Shown here: positions 1 to 5,047 of the stretch, piece after piece
Numbering within the stretch: position 1 is the first letter of the stretch
How the letters are laid out: each line of letters opens with the position of its first letter
NCBI GenBank assembly: GCA_902795555.1
Contig: CADBLV010000166.1
Location: 1-5,279 of the forward strand
Reading direction: 5' to 3'
DNA length: 5,279 nt
Source: an uncultured Eubacteriales bacterium
Lineage (GTDB): Bacteria; Bacillota_A; Clostridia; Christensenellales; Aristaeellaceae
Made by a program: the position numbers and the translations under genes
Notes under the pieces: generated by a model
What the model saw: only the letters and a program-made list of their open reading frames with translations
Told to the model about the DNA's origin: nothing
The model's database searches: none

Positions 1-1169
1 TATGAATATCCGTTCTTTTCCGCCCATTCGTTTTTAAGCAGTCTGTACTCGAGCCGAGTCTTCATTTTTCCGTCATGCCACTCATAATCCGGGCGCTCTG
101 CTTCTTTGATCAAGCCATTTTTCTGCATGACTCTTTCTGAACCAATGTTTTCCGCAAGGCAGCCGGTTGTAACACGATACACATTACCCGCTGTAAATGC
201 ATATTCCAATACTTTTTTCAGCGCTTCGGACGTGTATCCGTTACCCCAGAATCGGGGATAGGTGAAATATCCCAGGTGGACCATCTTCCCGGCCGGGGTT
301 TCATCGGTGACCGTGTATCCGATGCTTCCGACCTGTTCATGACTGTCTTTCAATTCCATATGAAAAAAATAATACTTTCGGTCTGCACGCTTCATATCAT
401 CAAGAACATACGTGAAATCAGTCCTTGCATCATCTATGGATTTCAGTTTGATATCCTGCAGATAATACATCGTCTGATCATCTGTTTTCAGTTTGCAGTA
501 TGCCTCAAAATCACTTTCAGTAAAATCTCTCAGAATAAGCCGTTCTGTTTCCAGGCGTATGGCTTTCTTTGTTTTATCCGGCAAGGAAAAGAAACTCTTT
601 CCTTTGTCATATGCTTTCTGAAGATTGATATCCCAGTTTTTTTCACGGAGTTCGTTTTCTCTTGAAGTATTATCGAATACAACAAATTCCGTTTGCCTGG
701 CCCGTCCGAACAGCCTGTCGCCCAACATTACTTTTTTCATGCTGTCCAGCAGGCCGAATTGCTCGAGCCGTTCAATTGGGTTGCCTGCAGAACAAAGGAT
801 GATTGCTTTGTCGAGTTCCTTCATGGTCTTTTCCCCGTATGCGAATCCAAAGGACCATACTCTGTCAAACCAGCCCACCAGCTTTGCCGGCGCTTCTGTC
901 CAGAATACCGGATAGATGAAAGCGATCGCATCCGCCGAATTGATCTTTTCCTGTTCGGCAAGTACATCATCGGCGATATCCGGTGTGTTCCTGTAGTACG
1001 CATCCCTGAGATATTCCTGTTCTGTCATCGTCGGATCAAAATCCATCTTATACAAATCAGACAGAATATACTCATTCCCGGAATCCACAATGCCTTTGAT
1101 AAAAGCATCGCACATATGCTTTGTAAAAGAATCATATGATGGATGACAATAAACAATCAGTACCTTCAT
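1..1169 (-). CDS. Fusion of NAD(P)H oxidoreductase (flavodoxin_2 fold) and GNAT N-acetyltransferase, partial at 3' end
   Basis: One uninterrupted minus-strand frame of 389 codons runs from ATG at 1169-1167 to the window edge. Residues 1-195 look like an FMN/FAD-dependent NAD(P)H:quinone oxidoreductase of the YwrO/MdaB/KefF type. They begin with MKVLIVYCHP (first strand and phosphate-binding loop) and carry the family signature around residues 85-112, with YPVFW, then PAKLVGWFDRV, then GFAYG. A short linker (about 196-203) leads into a RimJ/RimL-like GNAT domain starting at RLETERLILRDF (205-216). That domain has an acetyl-CoA loop R306-F-W-G-N-G311 and the usual ENIGSERVMQKNG segment (340-352). 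The protein is nearly complete: residues 373-389 match the usual GNAT end, and the next codon starts TA, so it may be a stop. An AAAGGA Shine-Dalgarno lies about 15 nt upstream, a rather long spacing. Substrates of both domains are unknown. Domain assignments are firm; a joint function is inference. Confidence 0.85.
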   Translation of the reverse strand, partial: MKVLIVYCHPSYDSFTKHMCDAFIKGIVDSGNEYILSDLYKMDFDPTMTEQEYLRDAYYRNTPDIADDVLAEQEKINSADAIAFIYPVFWTEAPAKLVGWFDRVWSFGFAYGEKTMKELDKAIILCSAGNPIERLEQFGLLDSMKKVMLGDRLFGRARQTEFVVFDNTSRENELREKNWDINLQKAYDKGKSFFSLPDKTKKAIRLETERLILRDFTESDFEAYCKLKTDDQTMYYLQDIKLKSIDDARTDFTYVLDDMKRADRKYYFFHMELKDSHEQVGSIGYTVTDETPAGKMVHLGYFTYPRFWGNGYTSEALKKVLEYAFTAGNVYRVTTGCLAENIGSERVMQKNGLIKEAERPDYEWHDGKMKTRLEYRLLKNEWAEKNGYS

Positions 1170-1234
1170 GCCACAAGTTCGCACTCCTTTTCATCTATCC
1201 ATTCTGTTTCACCCGACAATAATCTCCGCTTCAT
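1166..1234 (-). other. Short reading frame overlapping the fusion gene start (possible leader peptide or gene relic)
   Basis: A 22-codon frame starts at ATG 1234-1232 and ends with a TGA that shares ATGA with the start codon of the fusion gene, the classic layout for translational coupling. It reads MKRRLLSGETEWIDEKECEL then VA. The same frame stays open further upstream, to a TAA near 1292, without a Met. I do not recognise the peptide. It could be a coupled leader, or the tail of a gene otherwise lost. The ribosome binding site in front of its ATG is weak (GGGA at best), so translation is uncertain. Confidence 0.25.
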
Positions 1235-1309
1235 CAGGTATGTCCCGGATGAGCATACGGCTTTGCCCTTGACCAGACTTGCCTCTTTGTTTTATATGGC
1301 ATGCGCCTG

Positions 1310-1633
1310 TTACTTTTTCTTTTGTTTAGGGGCGGGCAGTTCGTCATACATTCCTGTTACCAGCTCTGTCAGGAATTCCCGGTTGTCTACATTGTCCACC
1401 AGCAGCATCTCTTTAGCGCCTTCATAGGGAAGCTCCCTGTCAGCATCTGGCATCATGGCCAATGCTGATTTTGTCGGTTTGACCAGAAACCGGTCATCGT
1501 AAATGCCGCCGAAGATCCTGCCGTTTATGTACAGGATGTATTCTCCCATCATCTGTTTTGATGTAATACCGTTTAACCCGGAAAGCTGTTCCAGGATAAA
1601 ATCCAGATATTCTTTACTCGATGCCACTTTCAT
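1310..1633 (-). CDS. TfoX/Sxy N-terminal-domain family protein
   Basis: The product is 107 residues: a stand-alone TfoX N-terminal domain, without the C-terminal domain of the proteobacterial competence regulator. Family features are the start KEYLDFILEQLSGL, the MMGEYILYINGRIFGGIYDDRFLVKPT block in the middle, and the LPYEGAKEMLLVDNVDNREF segment followed by a lysine-rich tail (KQKKK). Small proteins of this type are common in Clostridia and lack a proven function; a competence role should not be assumed. I chose the ATG at 1633 over an in-frame ATG at 1666. AAAGGA sits 10 nt upstream of 1633, the homology begins there, and the 1666 codon lies inside a leader hairpin with no ribosome binding site. 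The next gene on the strand starts 140 bp downstream with no terminator in between, so the two may share a transcript. Confidence 0.88.
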   Translation of the reverse strand: MKVASSKEYLDFILEQLSGLNGITSKQMMGEYILYINGRIFGGIYDDRFLVKPTKSALAMMPDADRELPYEGAKEMLLVDNVDNREFLTELVTGMYDELPAPKQKKK

Positions 1634-1649
1634 CACCTCACAATCCTTT

Positions 1650-1667
1650 GATGGCTGTCCCGCCATC
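1650..1667 (-). promoter_or_regulatory. Leader hairpin at the predicted 5' end of the TfoX-family mRNA
   Basis: GATGGC and GCCATC form a perfect 6-bp stem around a 6-nt loop. The hairpin begins 7 nt after the -10 element, so it would be the first structure of the mRNA. It ends directly in front of the AAAGGA ribosome binding site. It could protect the 5' end or affect ribosome access. There is no U-tract, so it is not a terminator. Confidence 0.45.
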
Positions 1668-1674
1668 GTCCCAT

Positions 1675-1683
1675 ATCATACCA
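1675..1683 (-). promoter_or_regulatory. Extended -10 promoter of the TfoX-family gene
   Basis: Read on the minus strand, TGG-TATGAT is an extended -10 (TGn plus a hexamer matching TATAAT at five of six positions). No convincing -35 is seen at 17 nt, which extended -10 promoters tolerate. Transcription would start near 1668, about 35 nt ahead of the ATG at 1633, and just downstream of the terminators of the preceding gene. Confidence 0.5.
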
Positions 1684-1700
1684 TAGAAAACCAAAAAGGG

Positions 1701-1736
1701 AAAAACCTGCAGATATCGAAAAATGGACTCTGCAGG
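1701..1736 (-). terminator. Distal intrinsic terminator of the tannase-like gene
   Basis: On the minus strand CCTGCAGA and TCTGCAGG form a perfect 8-bp stem around a 15-nt loop. It is followed at once by TTTTTCCCTTTTT. This is a good rho-independent terminator for transcription coming from the esterase gene. It separates that gene from the TfoX-family promoter about 20 nt further on. Confidence 0.75.
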
Positions 1737-1743
1737 TCGTCAG

Positions 1744-1771
1744 AAAATTGCGGAGCCTGATCAGACTCCGC
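1744..1771 (-). terminator. Proximal intrinsic terminator of the tannase-like gene
   Basis: About 20 nt after the TAA of the esterase gene, GCGGAG and CTCCGC form a 6-bp stem (7 with a G-U pair) around an 8-nt loop that is itself CTGATCAG. The run AATTTTC follows. The U-tract is shorter than that of the second hairpin just downstream, and the two together make a tandem terminator. Confidence 0.65.
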
Positions 1772-1791
1772 GTCGAATAATTTCCATATGT

Positions 1792-3999
1792 TTAATGATT
1801 GAACAGCGGTTCCAGCACATCGGCGTTTTCCTGCAGTGCTTTCAGCACCCAGACGCTCCAATGACGTGCATTCGTATCGTTGTCACCGAACACATAGTCT
1901 TCCTGACCGTAGTCAATGACATCGAAGCCGGGAGTTGCCTTGCTCGCGCCCTTGGTCCGATAAGCTGCCGCGTCCGCCAGGGAAAAGGAGACCTTGCCTT
2001 CTTCGTCCAGCGTGACCCAGGAGGTCAGATCGGTTCCGGAAGCGGATTCACCGGTTCCGTTGGCGGTCTGCTTTTCGGCTTCCGGTTTAGTTACTGTCAC
2101 AGCATTTTCCACATATTTTCCGTACATTTCATCCACATACAGGGCCAGGGAATCACCCAGGATCTCGCCGGGAACATGACCGCCGTCCCATTGCCATTCG
2201 ATCACGGCGTCAACTCCGGCATTCAGCGCTTTGATCTGGATATTCAGGGAGTTCATCATGGAGATATCGCCTTCGGAAGCGCCGCAGACAATCCGCATCC
2301 AGGCGGGGTTTTCTGTTCCTTCCGCCCCGATATAATTCAGCGGATTGTACAGGTTCACAATGTTTTTCCCAAAGGCATCCCCTGCTTCGATCTCAGCGAT
2401 ATCAGCCTCATACGCGGCGACCATCTCCGCATAGCTGCTGTAGTTGCCGGAATCCGTTTTGCTGCCGGTGGCCTGTGTTGTTCCCGCATCCGGGGTTCCT
2501 ACCGTCATTTCATCCCCGGTGCCTTCGGTACCTGCATTCCCGGTCATATCTGAAGGAGCGCCGCTGCCCTGGAATTCACCCATGCCGCCGTCCGGAGGCG
2601 TTCCTCCGGGGCCTTCACCGGAGAAATCTCCGCCGGGGAAGCCTCCCCTGTCTCCTCCGGGACCGCCCATGCCGCCGTGCCCGCCCATACTGCTGCCGGA
2701 CCTGGTGTAACGTCCTTCGATGAAAGCTGCGGCTTTCTCCTGTACAGTCATGGCTGCAACGGCTTCATCCGTCAGCGCGTTGCCGTCAGCATCAAACCAT
2801 GTCCAGCCATCCGCGTAATCCAGGTTGTCCACGTACCATTGCAGATTCTCAATAAATTCGGCCAGATACAGATCCAGATAGGTTCCGCCGTAGCCGTTGG
2901 TATCGGCATACTTTTCTGTATCGTATTCGATGGTAAGCGCAACGGTGCTGTTCAGTGCTCCGTCTCCGTCCAGGTCAAAACCGACCTTCGCTTCCTCCAC
3001 GTTCAGGTTTTGTCCGTTAATGTATTCCATATATTCCTGAGAGAGGAATCCGGCCAGCGCTTTCTGGAAATCGGTGTTGAAGGTATAGTCAAGATTCAGG
3101 GTGTATTCAAAAGCCATCGCCATATCGGCCTCATACAGGGAAGTGATGGCGGAATAAGCCACACAGCCCCAGGCACCGTCTGAAAGCTCTACGTCCTCAC
3201 CGCCTATGTTCACTGTTGTGCAGTAACTGCCGTCCGCGTTCCTGTAAACGCCGACTGCGCCGACCTCGATCTGGTAATCATAGAAATCGGGATTGTTGGA
3301 GGTAGCCGCAAACATGGCCGCATGGGCACCGCCGCCGCTGCCGCCGGTAGAAACCCAGTAATCTACACTGCCGGGCAGGTTGCCCAGCAAGATGTTGTAC
3401 TTCACAAAACGGGCTGCCGCTTTCTGGTCCACCAGGCAGGATGGAGCGTCACCGGTATAAACGGTTTCACCGGCGTCATTGGTATAGCTGTCCTGCTTGC
3501 CGCGGTTTCCGCAGGCAACATTGATATAGCCATCCGCAGCAAAAGCGGAGGATGCTGTGGTATTGCTGCTGTTGCCGTAGCCTGCCGCACCGGTGTTCAG
3601 GATGACCGGAGCGGTGGCTGCGGTGTAGACCTGCCCGTTGGTACTGGTAACCGTCGCTTCATAATCAATAACCAGCGAACCTTTAACAGCATCGGCTGCG
3701 TTTTCAGCCGTTACGTCCGCCGTTCCGTCCCCGTCTGTATCAATGCCGGTCACATAAGCTCCGGGAACGCAGACGGAGACACCTTCCTCGTTTTCGATCA
3801 CGGGTTTTGTGACCGCGGTAACAATGGACAGCGTCCAGGCATCCGAGCCGGAATTATAGGTCCATTCCTGGTCCATATTCTGAAGATTCAGAGCATATTC
3901 GATTGCTTCCTTTTCGGAAACAGTGCCCTCGTCCGCCAAACTGACAGCGGATATGATCATCAAACAGATTGCAAGAAGGAGTACAAGCGTTTTTTTCAC
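1792..3999 (-). CDS. Secreted tannase/feruloyl-esterase-like alpha/beta-hydrolase
   Basis: The product is 735 residues and probably hydrolyses ester bonds of plant phenolics outside the cell (inference from family likeness). A Sec signal peptide (MKKTLVLLLAICLMIISA) has a likely cut after A22, with no lipobox. The nucleophile elbow is G219-G-S221-G-G223. The acid is probably D578, in the CGASEGDISMMNS stretch, and the base H608, in WDGGH. Their spacing of 30 resembles bacterial tannases. Two DxDxDG loops (87-95 and 342-350) suggest calcium binding. Residues 435-518 are a Gly/Met/Pro/Asp-rich low-complexity insert, probably a flexible lid or linker. Residues 655-735 form a tail with a FDVIDYGQ and RHW signature. 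The start is GTG at 3999: GAGGAGGG lies 6 nt upstream and the signal peptide begins there. Tandem terminators follow the TAA. The hydrolase fold is well supported; substrate is uncertain. Confidence 0.72.
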   Translation of the reverse strand: MKKTLVLLLAICLMIISAVSLADEGTVSEKEAIEYALNLQNMDQEWTYNSGSDAWTLSIVTAVTKPVIENEEGVSVCVPGAYVTGIDTDGDGTADVTAENAADAVKGSLVIDYEATVTSTNGQVYTAATAPVILNTGAAGYGNSSNTTASSAFAADGYINVACGNRGKQDSYTNDAGETVYTGDAPSCLVDQKAAARFVKYNILLGNLPGSVDYWVSTGGSGGGAHAAMFAATSNNPDFYDYQIEVGAVGVYRNADGSYCTTVNIGGEDVELSDGAWGCVAYSAITSLYEADMAMAFEYTLNLDYTFNTDFQKALAGFLSQEYMEYINGQNLNVEEAKVGFDLDGDGALNSTVALTIEYDTEKYADTNGYGGTYLDLYLAEFIENLQWYVDNLDYADGWTWFDADGNALTDEAVAAMTVQEKAAAFIEGRYTRSGSSMGGHGGMGGPGGDRGGFPGGDFSGEGPGGTPPDGGMGEFQGSGAPSDMTGNAGTEGTGDEMTVGTPDAGTTQATGSKTDSGNYSSYAEMVAAYEADIAEIEAGDAFGKNIVNLYNPLNYIGAEGTENPAWMRIVCGASEGDISMMNSLNIQIKALNAGVDAVIEWQWDGGHVPGEILGDSLALYVDEMYGKYVENAVTVTKPEAEKQTANGTGESASGTDLTSWVTLDEEGKVSFSLADAAAYRTKGASKATPGFDVIDYGQEDYVFGDNDTNARHWSVWVLKALQENADVLEPLFNH

Positions 4000-4022
4000 G
4001 GGAAACCCTCCTCAAAATGATC

Positions 4023-4038
4023 GTCAGAATCATCTGAC
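4023..4038. promoter_or_regulatory. Perfect inverted repeat at the predicted start of the esterase transcript
   Basis: GTCAGA-ATCA-TCTGAC has perfect 6-bp arms and a 4-nt centre. It begins 6 nt after the presumed -10 of the esterase gene, so it covers the start of transcription. It may be an operator for a repressor or a 5' mRNA hairpin. It lacks a U-tract and is therefore not a good terminator for the upstream GNAT gene. Confidence 0.45.
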
Positions 4039-4044
4039 AGTTCC

Positions 4045-4050
4045 ATTGTA
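4045..4050 (-). promoter_or_regulatory. Candidate -10 element of the esterase gene
   Basis: TACAAT on the minus strand matches the sigma-A -10 consensus at five of six positions and would start transcription near 4038. No good -35 is visible at 16-18 nt, and the TGn extension is absent, so the call is weak. Only 82 bp separate the two genes and no terminator is seen, so the esterase could also be read from the GNAT promoter. Confidence 0.35.
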
Positions 4051-4081
4051 CACAGAAACCTTGAAAGAAGATTGAAAAGCC

Positions 4082-4591
4082 TTATCCAATAATCTTTTCC
4101 ATGTAGATCATATTATACCAGCGGTCAAATTTTTTTCCGCAGCGGTGGAATGTTCCGATCTTCGTAAATCCCATATGCTTATGGAACTGTTCACTGTTGT
4201 GTGTCAGATATTCATCCTCAGTGATTGGATCGCCGATACAGGCATACAGATTCAGGAAACCCAATTCCCGGAGGTTGACTTCCAGAGCTTCATACAGTTT
4301 TCTTCCGTATCCGTGTCCCTTTGCGTTGTGATCCAGATAAATACTCAGTTCACAGCAGTGGGAATATGCCGCGCGGCTGTGGAAGGGACCTGCGTAGGCA
4401 TAACCCTGAATCACTCCATCCTCTTCAAGAACAAGATACGGAAAGCGTTCCAGTGTGTTGGTGATCCGATACCTGAATTCAGCCAAAGAAGGCGTCACGT
4501 ATTCATAGGTAATGGCAGTATTCTCCACATACCAGGAATAGATCTCCAGCAAACGTACCGCGTCTGCCGTTGTCGCGCTTCGAATAATCAT
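4082..4591 (-). CDS. GNAT N-acetyltransferase, phosphinothricin acetyltransferase-like
   Basis: The product is 169 residues, the usual size of the Pat/YncA-type branch of the GNAT superfamily. These enzymes acetylate the amino group of phosphinothricin, methionine derivatives or similar amino-acid compounds with acetyl-CoA. Visible features are MIIRSATTADAVRLLEIY at the N-terminus, the GYAYAGPFHSRAAY segment (63-76), ELSIYL with E81 at the position of the family's conserved acidic residue, and the acetyl-CoA loop K91-G-H-G-Y-G96. The end is DRWYNMIYMEK, typical of the family. The start at 4591 is set by AGGAGG 4 nt upstream and by the homology. An in-frame ATG at 4672 would add 27 unrelated residues and lies upstream of the predicted transcription start. 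The true substrate cannot be read from sequence. Confidence 0.88.
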   Translation of the reverse strand: MIIRSATTADAVRLLEIYSWYVENTAITYEYVTPSLAEFRYRITNTLERFPYLVLEEDGVIQGYAYAGPFHSRAAYSHCCELSIYLDHNAKGHGYGRKLYEALEVNLRELGFLNLYACIGDPITEDEYLTHNSEQFHKHMGFTKIGTFHRCGKKFDRWYNMIYMEKIIG

Positions 4592-4641
4592 GGTTCCTCC
4601 TGATTGATGCAACAGAAAAATTAAAAAACTATTTGAAAAGC

Positions 4642-4657
4642 CCGGGAGGCTTCCCGG
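4642..4657 (-). promoter_or_regulatory. Hairpin at the predicted 5' end of the GNAT mRNA
   Basis: CCGGGA and TCCCGG form a GC-rich 6-bp stem around a 4-nt loop, starting 5 nt after the -10. It is followed on the minus strand by GCTTTTC and, further on, a TTTTTT run. It is therefore either a 5' stabilising hairpin of the GNAT mRNA or an old terminator of the decayed regulator upstream. Confidence 0.45.
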
Positions 4658-4662
4658 TTCCA

Positions 4663-4691
4663 ATGATAGCATATCCCGGTGGATTTTTCAG
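4663..4691 (-). promoter_or_regulatory. Sigma-A promoter of the GNAT gene
   Basis: On the minus strand, -35 CTGAAA (4 of 6) and -10 TATCAT (5 of 6) are separated by exactly 17 nt. The -10 is preceded by TGC, making an extended -10. Predicted start is near 4656, about 65 nt upstream of the ATG at 4591. This is the best-formed minus-strand promoter in the window. Confidence 0.62.
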
Positions 4692-4712
4692 ATAAATTTT
4701 CACCTCGGGCAT

Positions 4713-4730
4713 GGACGCCATACGGCGTTC
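4713..4730. repeat. Hairpin at the break in the regulator relic
   Basis: GGACGCC-ATAC-GGCGTTC forms a 7-bp stem (one G-U pair) with a 4-nt loop. It lies just past the point where similarity to AraC regulators stops (about 4735), and no U-tract follows on either strand. It may be a deletion scar or a small palindromic repeat; one copy is not enough to tell. Confidence 0.35.
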
Positions 4731-4734
4731 TCGC

Positions 4735-4920
4735 GGAGATATAGGACTCAGACAACTCCCTGTTTTCCGAAAGCAGACGGACAGTCAGCGGTTCCTGCAG
4801 ATGGTTTTCAATATACTCCATGCAGCGGGTAACAGGACGGGAAAAGACTTCTTTTCGCCGGATCGCCTGCATCCGGGTGGTATAGTTCTTCCCTTTATGA
4901 AGAAAAAAAGATTGTTCGCA
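4735..4920 (-). pseudogene. Relic of an AraC-family transcriptional regulator
   Basis: The frame on the minus strand reads RKEVFSRPVTRCMEYIENHL, then QEPLTVRLLSENRELSESYIS. This matches the stretch that enters the first helix-turn-helix of clostridial AraC regulators (SPVI..C..YI..HL.E.LTV..LA....LS.SYLS). Similarity starts near the ATG at 4872 or slightly before and ends after the SYIS codons at 4735. The expected FKKETG, the second helix-turn-helix and the N-terminal sensing domain are all absent. The frame then runs on with unrelated residues to 4621. About 45 recognisable residues of a protein normally of 250-300 or more indicate a deletion remnant. It lies divergently to the plus-strand gene at 5048, a place where a local regulator would be expected, so it may once have controlled that gene (inference). 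Confidence 0.55.
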
Positions 4921-4941
4921 CTTCTTCGATTATAGTATAAT
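4912..4941 (+). promoter_or_regulatory. Promoter of the lamin-tail protein gene
   Basis: A perfect TATAAT at 4936-4941 lies 18 nt after TTGTTC (4912-4917), a poor -35 with three of six matches. Transcription would start near 4948, leaving a leader of about 100 nt before the ATG at 5048. Confidence 0.5.
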
Positions 4942-4942
4942 C
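4928..4942. promoter_or_regulatory. 15-bp palindrome making a symmetric -10
   Basis: GATTATA-G-TATAATC is perfectly symmetric about G4935, so each strand carries TATAAT (plus 4936-4941, minus 4934-4929). It could direct transcription both ways, towards the lamin-tail gene and towards the AraC relic, or serve as an operator overlapping the promoter. No clear -35 is seen for the minus direction. Confidence 0.5.
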
Positions 4943-4997
4943 TGTCCTGAAAGTGATTCCCTTTTTTCGGATTGGCTGAAAGAATGTATGTCACCTC

Positions 4998-5012
4998 ACC
5001 GCTGCCGGCGGT
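4998..5012 (+). promoter_or_regulatory. Leader hairpin of the lamin-tail gene
   Basis: ACCGC and GCGGT form a 5-bp GC-rich stem around a 5-nt loop in the leader, 22 nt before the GGAGGGG ribosome binding site. It has no U-tract. A regulatory role is only a possibility, since short GC stems arise by chance. Confidence 0.25.
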
Positions 5013-5047
5013 ACCCGGAAGGATGGGATAGATCGGAGGGGAAAAGG

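Noticed and set aside
540..600. Frameshift or sequencing error joining two separate genes into the fusion
   Set aside because: The frame is continuous and in phase from 1169 to the edge, and there is no trace of a start codon with ribosome binding site before the GNAT domain. An in-frame sense change of a former stop cannot be excluded from one sequence.
276..1139. Plus-strand frames opposite the oxidoreductase-GNAT gene
   Set aside because: They are antisense to two clearly recognisable domains and show no family features.
1634..1666. N-terminal extension of the TfoX-family protein to the ATG at 1666
   Set aside because: That ATG lies in a leader hairpin without a ribosome binding site; the family's usual start fits 1633.
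1723..2553. Long plus-strand open frame opposite the esterase gene
   Set aside because: It is a shadow of the 735-codon gene: no ribosome binding site, no domain resemblance and an odd His/Gly/Ile-rich composition.
2578..2700. GC-rich palindromes as terminators or mobile repeats
   Set aside because: They lie in the Gly/Pro codons of the low-complexity insert, where GGN/CCN runs produce such palindromes, and no U-tract follows.
3322..4020. Plus-strand open frame of 232 codons opposite the esterase signal peptide and N-terminal half
   Set aside because: The opposite strand has a signal peptide, a strong ribosome binding site and the catalytic motif; this frame has none of these.
4082..4591. 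Calling the GNAT gene a phosphinothricin resistance gene (pat/bar)
   Set aside because: The family resemblance is clear, but many members act on methionine derivatives or unknown amines; sequence alone does not support resistance.
4592..4672. N-terminal extension of the GNAT gene to the ATG at 4672
   Set aside because: It would translate through the -10 element and the 5' hairpin, has no ribosome binding site, and adds residues unlike any GNAT start.
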